DNA of 64,000 bases, taken from the NCBI GenBank assembly GCA_963526735.1, contig CAURNU010000003.1:1-64000 (forward strand), written 5' to 3'. The DNA is from CAMUQR01 sp963526735 (GTDB taxonomy: Bacteria; Patescibacteriota; Saccharimonadia; Saccharimonadales; Saccharimonadaceae). The position numbers and the translations under genes were made by a program. The notes beneath the pieces were generated by a model. It was not told where the DNA came from, made no database searches, and worked only from the letters and a program-made list of their open reading frames with translations. Positions 39,977 through 48,655 of the stretch are shown here, piece after piece. How positions within the stretch are numbered: the first letter of the stretch is position 1; each line of letters opens with the position of its first letter.

Positions 39977-41218
39977 ATGCGACAAACTCAAATTTTTACA
40001 AAAACTACCAAAAACCTGCCAGCTGATGAAGTAGCAAAAAATGCTCAGTTATTGATTCAAGCAGGCTATGTATATAAAGAAATGGCAGGTGTTTATGCTT
40101 ATCTGCCACTCGGTTTGCGGGTGTTGGAGAAGATTAAGCAGATTATTCGCGAGGAAATGGAAGCGATCGGTGGAAATGAAATCGTGATGACTAGCCTGCA
40201 AAAGCCAGCTACTTGGCAACAAACTGGGCGTTGGAGTGACGAAGTTGTCGATATTTGGTTTAAAACTGAACTCAAAGATCACACCCAACTCGGTCTAGGC
40301 TGGAGTCACGAAGAGCCAATTGTGGAAATGTTGAAGCAATTTGTGCGTAGTTATAAAGATTTACCAGTCAGTGTCTATCAATTCCAGACTAAATTACGGA
40401 ATGAGCTTCGTGCAAAATCGGGTGTGATGCGTGGTCGGGAATTTGTGATGAAGGATATGTACAGCGTGCATGCTTCAGCTGAAGATTTAGATGGCTATTA
40501 TCAGCGTGTGACTGAGGCTTATTTACGGATTTTTGATCGATTGGGAATTGGTCAGGATACTTATGTGACGTTTGCAAGTGGTGGGTCGTTTACGAAGTTT
40601 AGTCACGAATTTCAGACAATTTGTGAGGCTGGTGAAGATATGATTTATCTGTATCGTGATAAAAACATGGCGATTAACGAAGAAGTGCTTGATGAGGCGG
40701 TAGCGGAGTTGGGCATTAGTAAAGATCAGCTTGAGCGCGTTAAAACCGCCGAAGTCGGCAATATCTTTAACTTCGGTACGCAAAAAACCGACGATATGGG
40801 TCTGAAATTCACCGATCAAGATGGCCAAATTAAGTCGCTGTATATGGGGTCATATGGCATTGGTGTGACGCGGTTAATGGGGGTGATTGTTGAAAAAATG
40901 GCTGATGAGAAGGGCTTGGTTTGGCCTCAGGCGATTGCGCCGTTTCAACTGCATTTGGTGCTGCTTGATGAGGAGGCGCGCCAACAAGCTGATGAGTTGT
41001 ATCAACAGCTCCAGATGCAAGGCGTGGAGGTGCTATACGACGATCGACCAAAAATCCGCCCTGGTGAGAAATTTGCCGATAGTGATTTGCTGGGCATTCC
41101 GTATCGAGTGGTTGTAGGTAAGCGCTCACTCGGTCAAGACCGATACGAAGTCGTGAAGCAAGCTGATGGTCAAAAACTATCGCTCACCCAAGAAGAGATT
41201 ATCAAAACAATTTTATAA
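39977..41218 (+). CDS. proS: Prolyl-tRNA synthetase lacking the editing domain
   Basis: This class II enzyme charges tRNA-Pro. The 413-aa protein has motif 1 around PLGLRVLEKIKQIIREEM, motif 2 RNELRAKSGVMRGREFVMKD and motif 3 SYGIGVTRLMG, then the anticodon-binding domain (about 320-410). It is about 160 residues shorter than E. coli ProRS because the insertion (INS) editing domain between motifs 2 and 3 is missing. Mischarged Ala-tRNA-Pro would need a separate editing factor or be tolerated. greA follows after 18 bases. Confidence 0.94.
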   Translation: MRQTQIFTKTTKNLPADEVAKNAQLLIQAGYVYKEMAGVYAYLPLGLRVLEKIKQIIREEMEAIGGNEIVMTSLQKPATWQQTGRWSDEVVDIWFKTELKDHTQLGLGWSHEEPIVEMLKQFVRSYKDLPVSVYQFQTKLRNELRAKSGVMRGREFVMKDMYSVHASAEDLDGYYQRVTEAYLRIFDRLGIGQDTYVTFASGGSFTKFSHEFQTICEAGEDMIYLYRDKNMAINEEVLDEAVAELGISKDQLERVKTAEVGNIFNFGTQKTDDMGLKFTDQDGQIKSLYMGSYGIGVTRLMGVIVEKMADEKGLVWPQAIAPFQLHLVLLDEEARQQADELYQQLQMQGVEVLYDDRPKIRPGEKFADSDLLGIPYRVVVGKRSLGQDRYEVVKQADGQKLSLTQEEIIKTIL

Positions 41219-41236
41219 ATTACAAAGGAGACAATA

Positions 41237-41701
41237 ATGGTAAAACAAGTAATCCAACTAACCGAAGACGGTTTAAGCGAATTAGTCGCAGAACTTGAGG
41301 CGTTAAAATCGCGGCGCACTGAAATTGCAAATCGTATTGCTGAAGCGCGCGATTTTGGTGACTTACGTGAAAACTCAGAATACGACGCAGCCCGCGGTGA
41401 ACAAACTGCGGTTGAGACTCGTATCGTGGAAATTGAAGATATTATCCAAAAAGCGGAAGTAATTGAGGCGGGTAGTGGTAATAAAGTTCATGTCGGCTCA
41501 ACTGTCACGATTCAGCGCTTGGCTGATAAAAAAGAATTTACCTATCGAGTGGTTGGTTCAATTGAGGCTAACCCAGCAGAAGGTCGGGTGAGCGACGAAT
41601 CACCAATGGGTGCTGGCCTGTTAAACCAAAAAGTTGGCGATGTTGTATCAATTCACGCACCAAAAGGTTCGGTTGAATACAAAATTTTGTCATTAGAATA
41701 A
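41237..41701 (+). CDS. greA: Transcription elongation factor GreA
   Basis: GreA rescues backtracked RNA polymerase by stimulating transcript cleavage. The 154-aa protein has the N-terminal coiled coil with the tip acidic motif EARDFGDLRENSEYDAAR and the C-terminal FKBP-like domain with ISDESPMGAGLLNQKVGD-like RVSDESPMGAGLL. AAAGGAGA precedes the ATG. It follows proS in one operon and is followed by a terminator. Confidence 0.95.
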   Translation: MVKQVIQLTEDGLSELVAELEALKSRRTEIANRIAEARDFGDLRENSEYDAARGEQTAVETRIVEIEDIIQKAEVIEAGSGNKVHVGSTVTIQRLADKKEFTYRVVGSIEANPAEGRVSDESPMGAGLLNQKVGDVVSIHAPKGSVEYKILSLE

Positions 41702-41713
41702 GAATATGTCATT

Positions 41714-41756
41714 AAAACTCGCCCTTGTGCAGTAATTTGCTAACAGGGGCGGTTTT
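41714..41756 (+). terminator. Terminator of proS-greA
   Basis: AAAACTCGCCC pairs with GGGCGGTTTT with one bulge. Confidence 0.72.
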
Positions 41757-41766
41757 ATGTTAAAAT
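41737..41766 (+). promoter_or_regulatory. Promoter of lysS overlapping the terminator
   Basis: TTGCTA (41737-41742), 18 bp, TGT-TAAAAT (hexamer 41761-41766). The leader of about 22 bases carries CGGAG. Confidence 0.6.
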
Positions 41767-41794
41767 AACTAGAGAAAGACAAAACGGAGACACT

Positions 41795-43297
41795 ATGGCA
41801 ACACTACAAGATTATCGTAACGAACGCCTGCGCAAACGACAGGAACTGTTGGACTTGGGATATGATTTATATCCAAGTAAGGCAAATCGGACTCACCAAG
41901 CTGATCAAATCATGACGCAATTTAGCGATCTTGAGGGTCAAATAGTTACGGTGGCTGGTCGGATTACGAAAATCCGTAAGTTTGGTAAAATTGCGTTCGT
42001 GGTGTTGAAGGATTTTAGTGGTGAAGTGCAAGTTTTTTTGAAAAAAGATGACTTGAAGCTGGCCGATGTGGCACAAAATACCATCGATATGGCGACTTTG
42101 CGGTTGCTTGATGCTGGCGATTTTGTCGAAGCGGTCGGAACGGTTGGTAAAACGCAAACTGGTGAAATCTCCGTTTTGGCGCAGTCAGTGCGGTTATTGA
42201 CTAAATCACTTCGTCCGTTGCCCGAGGAGTTAACGAATAAAGAAGAGCGTCTCCGTCGCCGTTATTTGGACATTAATCTCAACCCAGAGGTACGAGATCG
42301 TTATATTCGCCGGTCGAAATTCTGGCAGGCGACGCGTGATTTTTTGAATGCGCGCGGTTTTATCGAAATCAACACCTCAGTTTTGGAGCATACTACTGGT
42401 GGTGCCGACGCTAATCCGTTTGTGACGCATATGGATGCGCTAGGCGAGGATTTTTATCTGCGCATTTCGCACGAATTACCACTTAAGCGCTTAATTGGCG
42501 CTGGCTATGAAAAAGTCTACGATATTGGTCAGCGGTTTCGTAATGAAAACTATTCAGATGAACACTTGCCGGAGCATGTGGCGATGGAATGGTATTGGGC
42601 GTATGCCAACTGGCAAGATGGCATGCAAATGATGGAGGAGATGTATAAATACGTCCTCGAGCAGACTTTTGGCAAATTGCAGTTTAAACTGGGTGATTTT
42701 GAAGTTGATATGAGTGGTAAATGGGAAGTTTGGGACTATGCGACGACCATTAATCAACGCTACGGTATTGATATTTTTACGACAGAAATGGCGGAATTGC
42801 AACGAATTATGCGTGAAAACGGCCTAGAAGTTGAAAAAGCTGATAATCGTTCACGAGTTATTGATAAATTATGGAAAAATATCCGCAAAGACGTGGCTGG
42901 TCCAGTCTGGCTGATTAATACGCCGAAGTTTATTTCGCCACTATCAAAAACTAGCTTGGAAGATGCGCGATTGACGGAGCGTTTCCAGCCAGTTATCGCC
43001 GGTTCAGAGCTGGGTAATGGGTTCTCAGAATTAAATGACCCAATTGATCAGCTGGAGCGTTTCTTGGAACAGCAACAAATGCGTGAGGCGGGTGATGACG
43101 AGGCGATGATGCTTGATATTGACTTCGTAGAGATGCTTGAATATGGTATGCCGCCGACTTGTGGTTGGGGTTATTCTGAGCGGGTATTTTGGATTTTTGA
43201 AGGTGTGACCGCTCGTGAAGGCGTACCTTTTCCTCAACTACGCCGTGGAGTGGACCCAGTTACGCGTAAGATTTATCCTGAAGTGAAATTTGATTAA
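41795..43297 (+). CDS. lysS: Lysyl-tRNA synthetase, class II
   Basis: The 500-aa protein has the N-terminal OB-fold (about 40-145), TGGADANPFVTHMDAL, motif 2 YDIGQRFRNENYSDEHLPE and the late ELGNGFSELNDP. Motif 3 is divergent: instead of GGLGIGIDRL it reads CGWGYSERVFWIFEG, keeping the Arg. FPQLRRG at the end is conserved in position. The overall match to LysS is clear, but aspartyl or asparaginyl paralogues share parts of the fold. Single-gene unit with its own promoter and terminator. Confidence 0.9.
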   Translation: MATLQDYRNERLRKRQELLDLGYDLYPSKANRTHQADQIMTQFSDLEGQIVTVAGRITKIRKFGKIAFVVLKDFSGEVQVFLKKDDLKLADVAQNTIDMATLRLLDAGDFVEAVGTVGKTQTGEISVLAQSVRLLTKSLRPLPEELTNKEERLRRRYLDINLNPEVRDRYIRRSKFWQATRDFLNARGFIEINTSVLEHTTGGADANPFVTHMDALGEDFYLRISHELPLKRLIGAGYEKVYDIGQRFRNENYSDEHLPEHVAMEWYWAYANWQDGMQMMEEMYKYVLEQTFGKLQFKLGDFEVDMSGKWEVWDYATTINQRYGIDIFTTEMAELQRIMRENGLEVEKADNRSRVIDKLWKNIRKDVAGPVWLINTPKFISPLSKTSLEDARLTERFQPVIAGSELGNGFSELNDPIDQLERFLEQQQMREAGDDEAMMLDIDFVEMLEYGMPPTCGWGYSERVFWIFEGVTAREGVPFPQLRRGVDPVTRKIYPEVKFD

Positions 43298-43315
43298 AAT
43301 TGCTTTTTATGAAAT

Positions 43316-43356
43316 AAAACTACTTAGTTAAAATGGGCTGAGTAGTTTTTATTTTT
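43316..43356 (+). terminator. Terminator of lysS
   Basis: AAAACTACTTAG and CTGAGTAGTTTT form a 12-bp stem with one wobble, followed by TATTTTTT. Confidence 0.85.
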
Positions 43357-43400
43357 TCGAAAAAATATTGGTGTGTCTTTATTTTTAAGCATAAGCAAGG

Positions 43401-43406
43401 TATAAT
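43401..43406 (+). promoter_or_regulatory. -10 box giving a leaderless mRNA for the 130-aa protein
   Basis: TATAAT at 43401-43406 ends 6 bases before the ATG at 43413. The -35 region (TTTATT at 43378-43383, 17 bp) is weak. Confidence 0.6.
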
Positions 43407-43412
43407 TTAAGT

Positions 43413-43805
43413 ATGAAATTTCAACTTTCTTCGCGTAAAGTGGTGCGTTTGGTGATTACGGTGATTGGGGTGGTTACCCTGATCGTGCTGTTGTTGATGG
43501 TGTTAAACGAAAAAAATATTCACGACAAAGTGACTGATATGATTGTTATGCTGGTTGGTATGATTGCGCTAGTGATGGCGGTGCTGACTGAGGCAGAGCT
43601 GGAGCGTCATACGCGACGATCATTGCAGATTCATCAAGAAGTGCTGGCGGCGCTGGCAGAAATTCGGGAAATTAATCACGATAATGATAAAATACGGCAA
43701 CTTATCAGCAAAGATTATCAAGTGGATAAACAAATTGCTAATCGGCTTGCGCATCTGACAGAACAGGCTGACGCTTCTAAGAAGGTGACTGGGAATAAGG
43801 AATAA
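43413..43805 (+). CDS. Small membrane protein with a C-terminal coiled coil
   Basis: The 130-aa protein has two hydrophobic segments (about 10-30 and 41-60) joined by a short polar loop, then a charged helical tail (62-130) with heptad-like spacing, probably cytoplasmic. I do not recognise the family. It is the first gene of a same-strand run that continues to 50019 with small gaps, and it starts at the predicted transcription start with no Shine-Dalgarno. D-lactate dehydrogenase follows 12 bases later. Confidence 0.7.
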   Translation: MKFQLSSRKVVRLVITVIGVVTLIVLLLMVLNEKNIHDKVTDMIVMLVGMIALVMAVLTEAELERHTRRSLQIHQEVLAALAEIREINHDNDKIRQLISKDYQVDKQIANRLAHLTEQADASKKVTGNKE

Positions 43806-43817
43806 TCAGGGCGGGTT

Positions 43818-44807
43818 ATGAAAATTATTAACTTTGGGGTGCGGGAAGATGAGCGTCAGTATTTTGAGCGGTTCGCGACAGAATTTGGCGTGCAATGTTT
43901 TACAACAGATCGTCCCCTTGATAAAAGCACGATGCACTTATTAAAAGGCATGAATGGTGTGACGGATATTACGACGCGCTGTTACGCACCAGAAGTGTAT
44001 CAGATGATGCACGATCAGGGTATTAAGTATTTTTCATTGCGTCAGGCGGGATTTGATGGGCTGAATTGCGTTGATGGTCGGCGCTATGGCATACGGTTTG
44101 CACGCGTGCCAGATTATTCACCTAATGCGATTAGTGAGCATTCGGTGGCACTAGCCTTAATGCTATTGCGTAATTTACACACTGGCTACATGCGTTGGCA
44201 TAATCAAGATTATCGCTTGGAAGGCTTAATTGGCAAAGAAATTCGTGATTACACAGTGGGTATTCTCGGAACAGGGCATATTGGACTCGAGGCGGCGAAG
44301 GCGTTTCAGGGGTTTGGCGGACGAGTGATTGCCTATGATGTGGCGCCACGACCAGAGGAGCGGAAGTGGCTGGAATATGTCGATGATTTGGATGATTTTT
44401 TCCGTCAGGCGAATTTGATTGGGATTTATATGCCACTTAATGCCGGTAATCACTACATTATTAACCAGCAAACTATCGATAAAATGTCAAATGGCACGGT
44501 GATTATTAACGTGGCGCGAGGTGAACATATCAAAACTGACGATCTGTATCAAGCGCTACTATCGGGGAAATTAGCTGGCGCGGCACTAGATGTATATGAG
44601 GGTGAGCGTGGGATTTTTCATCAGGATTTTTCGACTCAAACAGTGCCAGATGAACTATTTCGTAAGCTTGAAGCTTTGCCGAATGTGATTATTACTCCGC
44701 ACATTGCCTTTAATACTGATCATGCGGTGCGTAATATGGTCAAAATCAGCTTAGAAAATATTTTAAAAATGTCTAAGTGTGATAAAATTAAAAATGAAAT
44801 ACCTTAA
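43818..44807 (+). CDS. ldhA: D-2-hydroxyacid dehydrogenase, probably D-lactate dehydrogenase
   Basis: The enzyme reduces pyruvate to D-lactate with NADH and recycles NAD in a fermenter. The 329-aa protein has the nucleotide motif GILGTGHIGLEAA (about 150-160), then NVARGEH with the catalytic Arg, ALDVYEGE with the catalytic Glu and ITPHIAFNT with the catalytic His. It belongs to the D-LDH/hydroxyisocaproate branch by its N terminus KIINFGVREDERQYF and its DYSPNAISEHSVAL. Substrate choice within the branch is not certain. A lactate end product fits the fermentative life known for Saccharibacteria. Confidence 0.88.
   Translation: MKIINFGVREDERQYFERFATEFGVQCFTTDRPLDKSTMHLLKGMNGVTDITTRCYAPEVYQMMHDQGIKYFSLRQAGFDGLNCVDGRRYGIRFARVPDYSPNAISEHSVALALMLLRNLHTGYMRWHNQDYRLEGLIGKEIRDYTVGILGTGHIGLEAAKAFQGFGGRVIAYDVAPRPEERKWLEYVDDLDDFFRQANLIGIYMPLNAGNHYIINQQTIDKMSNGTVIINVARGEHIKTDDLYQALLSGKLAGAALDVYEGERGIFHQDFSTQTVPDELFRKLEALPNVIITPHIAFNTDHAVRNMVKISLENILKMSKCDKIKNEIP
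44780..44788 (+). promoter_or_regulatory. Possible internal promoter inside the end of the dehydrogenase gene
   Basis: TGA-TAAAAT (hexamer 44783-44788) has no clear -35. It could start a separate mRNA for the envelope genes from 44836. Confidence 0.45.
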
Positions 44808-44817
44808 GTTAACTTAA
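44804..44817. promoter_or_regulatory. 14-bp perfect palindrome, possible operator
   Basis: TTAAGTTAACTTAA spans the dehydrogenase stop codon and lies 15 to 24 bases after the possible -10 at 44783-44788, where a repressor could act. Confidence 0.4.
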
Positions 44818-44835
44818 ATCATAGGGGAGAAAAAA

Positions 44836-46692
44836 ATGAGTAGGTGGCAAAAAATGCTTTTGGTGGCTGGTTTAGCGCTGGTCGGCACCATCGGTTCGGT
44901 AATTGGTTTAACGACGCAGTTAGTTAGCGCTGGCGTCGATAATTTTTATTTTGATAAAATGGAAGTCGATTATTATCTCGGTAAAAACGCCGATGGTCAA
45001 TCACAATTACGCGTCAAAGAAGTCTTGTATCCAGTTTTTCCAAATCATAATCAGAACCGGGGGATCATCCGGTCGATTCCACTGACTTACCAAAAACACA
45101 CACTTGATTTGCAGATGGGCGAGATGTTGCGCGATGATTTGCCAGCTCCAGTTTATAAAGACGAAACCAAATCTGGTTTTCGAGTGCTAATGATTCGCGA
45201 CAAGAGTGATTCAGCGTATTTGCATGGTCGCCATAAGTATGAATTTAACTACACTATGCGTGATGTCATCATGAAACCAACTGATAACCCTAAACAGGAG
45301 TTCTATTGGGATGTCAATGGTACGGGTTGGCGTCAACAATTCCGACAAGTGGTGGCGCGAGTGCACTTAGATGAGTCGGTACGAGGTGATTTTAACCCTA
45401 ATCAAGTCGCTTGCTATACGGGTAAGTTAAATAGCACTGAACGCAATTGTCGTTATGTCATCAGTCAAGACAAGAGTGTTGTGACATTTACAACAACTAA
45501 ATCATTAGGCATTGGTGGCAATATGACTATTGCAATGCAGTTTAAAGAGGCAACTTTTGCGGAGTATAAAATTAGTGATCATCACCGTATGTTAGCTTGG
45601 CTAGTGGCAGTACTTGGTATTGCTGGCGTTGGCTTGATGCTGGTGGCAATTGGGCAAGTATTGAGATTGTCTCGTCGCAATAAGCCAACCACAATTGTGA
45701 CTGAATATTTACCGCCAGCGGAGCTTGATGTTTTTCAATCAGCGGTTTTAGATGCTAATCTAACGTCCTATTCAGCTAAGACTATGCCAGCTGGCTTGAT
45801 TAATTTAGCGATTGAGCGCAAGATTCAAATTATTGAACAAGACACTTCAGTGCTTTTGTTTAATAGTAAAGATTATCTGGTTAAGGTTTTGCCTAACAAA
45901 ACCTGGACTAAGCGCGAAGAGGCATTTTTCTTCGCAATCTTTAAGACTAAGCCAGTTGAAGGCCAGAGCTATAAAATCGAGAAGCGAGACTACGGTATGA
46001 GTTCACGTGTCGAATCATTTACGGAACGAACGGTAGATTCGCTTCAGGGAGATTTCTACGATATACAAGCCACTAAACAAGCGACACGACCAATTTTAAT
46101 TAAAACAGTGATAGCAATGATCGCGTCTGGCATCTCGATGGTTGTACTCCTAACTTCTCTAGAAGCAGTTAGTGTGGATAGTATGAGTGGAATCTTAGCT
46201 GATGTATTTAGGCCGTTCTCAATCGTATTTATTCAAGTTTTGACAATTGTGGTTGGTGTATTTATCCTGACGTTCAATGCGTCGTTTAAACAATTAACTC
46301 CAGCTGGACTCAAGGCGAAAGCGCATCTCAAAGGGTTAAAACGTTATATTACAATGGCTGAAGCGGAGCGGTTGGCATTTAACCAATCAGTAAGCGGGGC
46401 AGCGCGTGATGCTCAAGGGCTAGTCGAATTATACGAGCGGTTGTTGCCGTATGCAGTTATGTTTGGCTTAGAGGCTTCATGGAGTAGGGTATTGAATGCG
46501 GTCTATAAGGAAGCAAATTATACACCAGCTTGGTATTTCGGCACACAAGCCTTTAACGCTTCATCGTTTAGTCGTTCAATCGGCTCATTTAGTTCGGCGG
46601 CTTCGTCAGCTAGCTCGTCTGGCCGATCGGGTTCGGGTGGAGGCGGATACTCTGGCGGTGGAGGCGGTGGAGGCGGTGGCGGTGGATGCTAA
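44836..46692 (+). CDS. DUF2207-family membrane protein with a Gly-rich, Cys-terminated tail
   Basis: The 618-aa protein has an N-terminal signal or anchor (about 8-28), an extracellular DUF2207-like beta domain (about 35-245), a membrane segment near 252-277, a cytoplasmic region with a winged-helix-like part, and two more membrane segments near 418-440 and 458-480. The C terminus is Ser-rich, then a run of glycines ending in a single Cys (GGGGGGGGGC). Gly-rich ends are typical of DUF2207 proteins; the terminal Cys is worth noting. Function is unknown. GGGGAG precedes the ATG. Confidence 0.78.
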   Translation: MSRWQKMLLVAGLALVGTIGSVIGLTTQLVSAGVDNFYFDKMEVDYYLGKNADGQSQLRVKEVLYPVFPNHNQNRGIIRSIPLTYQKHTLDLQMGEMLRDDLPAPVYKDETKSGFRVLMIRDKSDSAYLHGRHKYEFNYTMRDVIMKPTDNPKQEFYWDVNGTGWRQQFRQVVARVHLDESVRGDFNPNQVACYTGKLNSTERNCRYVISQDKSVVTFTTTKSLGIGGNMTIAMQFKEATFAEYKISDHHRMLAWLVAVLGIAGVGLMLVAIGQVLRLSRRNKPTTIVTEYLPPAELDVFQSAVLDANLTSYSAKTMPAGLINLAIERKIQIIEQDTSVLLFNSKDYLVKVLPNKTWTKREEAFFFAIFKTKPVEGQSYKIEKRDYGMSSRVESFTERTVDSLQGDFYDIQATKQATRPILIKTVIAMIASGISMVVLLTSLEAVSVDSMSGILADVFRPFSIVFIQVLTIVVGVFILTFNASFKQLTPAGLKAKAHLKGLKRYITMAEAERLAFNQSVSGAARDAQGLVELYERLLPYAVMFGLEASWSRVLNAVYKEANYTPAWYFGTQAFNASSFSRSIGSFSSAASSASSSGRSGSGGGGYSGGGGGGGGGGGC

Positions 46693-46729
46693 GCCTCGAA
46701 TAATTTGTTTGGAATAAAAAAGGAAAGAT

Positions 46730-47950
46730 ATGATCAAATTAAGTAAGAAAACTTTAATTAAATTAAGTGTGGTGATGCTGATGATAGTAGCTGTGATGGG
46801 TCTTGCTCGACCGGGCTTAGTGTTAGCCGAGGCGAAACAAGATACAGAGTCGTCACAAACAACCAGCCAATCGGGTGATAATCAAGATGACAAACAGACC
46901 AACCAATCAAAAGCCAAGACTGGTAATGATGAAATCTCACTTGATAAGCAGATTGACGGTGATGCGATTTGCGTGAGTTCTAGCCGGTGTGTAATTGGTG
47001 GAGTGGTAGAGGACGATGTATTGGCGGCAGCGCTGACTATCGAAATTCGTGGAGAAGTGAAAGGCGATGTTCGCGCCGTGGCGAATGAGCTGATAATTGC
47101 ATCTGGCGCTAAAATCCACGGCAATGTTTCGATTTTTGCCCCAAAACTAACCATTCAAAAAGGTGCGGTAATTGGCAAAGATGCGATGCTGTCGGGTGGT
47201 CAAATACGAGTTGAGGGGAAAATCGGTCGTGATGTAATGATTGCCAGTGAAGACACTTATATTGAAGGTCAAATCGGTCGTGATGCTAATATTTACTCTA
47301 GTCGTCATACTAGAGTGGCAGATACTGCGAAGATTTCCGGTAATTTATCTAATATGAGCAATACTAAGGACATCGCTGAATCAGCGATTACTGGTAAATT
47401 TACACATGAATTTGCAAAAATGGTTGACTGGAAGTATCGCAGTCAGATACCTGGTACAGCACTGTGGGTGCTGGCAGTTGGTATTTTGCTAGTTATGGTA
47501 ACGATATTACGACCAAAACGCTTCCGTGATTTTAGTCGCGAGCAGTTCAAAGTAGTTAATTTTTTCTATATTGGCATCGGTTATACTCTGCTGTTCCTGC
47601 TTATGATGTTGTCGATTTTGGCGGCACTTACAGTTATCGGTATCCCATTTGCCATTTTGTCGCTTGCAATGTTCATGATAGTGTTAATTTTGTCGATTCC
47701 GCTAGCAATTTACTATTTATCTAATAACACCTTGGCGCTGTTCGGTAATCATAGTGAATGGTTGGCGTTAGTATTTGGGGTATTTATCTATGGGTTGATA
47801 AACACCGTGCCATCTTTATCGATAAGCGCTAATATTGCTTTGGTCGGCTTGGGTGCTGGACTGTTTATTAAAATAATGCTTGGGGCGCGAACGCCTCGTG
47901 CAAAAGAGTCGATAAATCAACCAATGGATCAGCAAGTAGAGGATAAATAA
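46730..47950 (+). CDS. Bactofilin-like beta-helix membrane protein
   Basis: The 406-aa protein has a signal peptide (about 1-33, ending near VLAEA), a Gln/Asp/Lys-rich linker, and a right-handed beta-helix of short repeats (about 75-205) such as RGEVKGDVRAVANELIIAS and EGQIGRDANIYS, like the polymer-forming bactofilins. Four hydrophobic segments follow (about 243-262, 283-303, 310-335, 342-380). The polar helix should lie outside the membrane. GGAAAG precedes the ATG. It is in line with the DUF2207 gene and the ABC transporter. Confidence 0.72.
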   Translation: MIKLSKKTLIKLSVVMLMIVAVMGLARPGLVLAEAKQDTESSQTTSQSGDNQDDKQTNQSKAKTGNDEISLDKQIDGDAICVSSSRCVIGGVVEDDVLAAALTIEIRGEVKGDVRAVANELIIASGAKIHGNVSIFAPKLTIQKGAVIGKDAMLSGGQIRVEGKIGRDVMIASEDTYIEGQIGRDANIYSSRHTRVADTAKISGNLSNMSNTKDIAESAITGKFTHEFAKMVDWKYRSQIPGTALWVLAVGILLVMVTILRPKRFRDFSREQFKVVNFFYIGIGYTLLFLLMMLSILAALTVIGIPFAILSLAMFMIVLILSIPLAIYYLSNNTLALFGNHSEWLALVFGVFIYGLINTVPSLSISANIALVGLGAGLFIKIMLGARTPRAKESINQPMDQQVEDK

Positions 47951-48655
47951 ATGATTGAGATTAAAAACGTCAGAAAAACCTATGGTAAGGGTAAAAATGC
48001 TTTTGTGGCTTTAAAAAATATCAATTTAACGCTCGAAGATAACAGTTCGGTGGCGATTGTTGGTAAGTCGGGTTCGGGTAAGTCGACGTTGATGCATGCA
48101 ATTTCGGGCTTAGATAAACCACAAAAGGGTCAAGTCGTCGTTGATGGCCAAAACATCTTAAAATTAAAACCAAAAGACACTGATAAATTTCGTGCCGAAA
48201 AAATGAGTTTTATTTTTCAGAGTTTCTTCGTGGAGGCGGGTGAAACTTGTTATGATAATGTTAGTTTATCACTAGAAACTGCTGGCGTGCCAGCCAGTGA
48301 ACGACGTGAGCGCATTGAGCGGGCGCTTAAAGCAGTTGATTTAGCTGATAAAATTAATGTGAAGGCGGGCGATCTGTCGGGTGGTCAAAAACAACGGTTG
48401 GCGATTGCTCGGGCAATTGTCGGTAAGCCTAAGATTTTATTCGCGGATGAACCAACTGGCAACCTCGACTCGGCGACTTCAAAAGTGGTTGAGGATTTGT
48501 TGTTTGATTACCAAAGAACCGAGCGGGCAATTTTGATTGTGGTGACTCACGACGAAGAACTGGCGCGGCGCTGTGAACACTTAGTGCGGATTAAAGATGG
48601 TGAGGTAGTTGAAGAAAAACACAACACTCGCAATCACAAGAAAGGAACGAAATAA
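47951..48655 (+). CDS. ABC transporter ATP-binding protein (MacB/LolD type)
   Basis: The 234-aa ATPase has Walker A GKSGSGKST, the signature LSGGQKQRLAIARAI, Walker B ILFADEPTGNLDS and the switch His in VVTHDEELA. The LolD/MacB/FtsE branch is indicated by the TGNLDS motif and by its partner permease. These complexes usually do mechanical work on envelope proteins, lipoproteins or peptides. It starts immediately after the previous stop and overlaps the permease start by one base. Confidence 0.9.
   Translation: MIEIKNVRKTYGKGKNAFVALKNINLTLEDNSSVAIVGKSGSGKSTLMHAISGLDKPQKGQVVVDGQNILKLKPKDTDKFRAEKMSFIFQSFFVEAGETCYDNVSLSLETAGVPASERRERIERALKAVDLADKINVKAGDLSGGQKQRLAIARAIVGKPKILFADEPTGNLDSATSKVVEDLLFDYQRTERAILIVVTHDEELARRCEHLVRIKDGEVVEEKHNTRNHKKGTK

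Noticed and set aside
46640..46690. Short tandem GGCGGT-like repeats.
   Set aside because: They encode the Gly-rich tail of the DUF2207 protein and are low-complexity coding sequence, not a CRISPR array or satellite.
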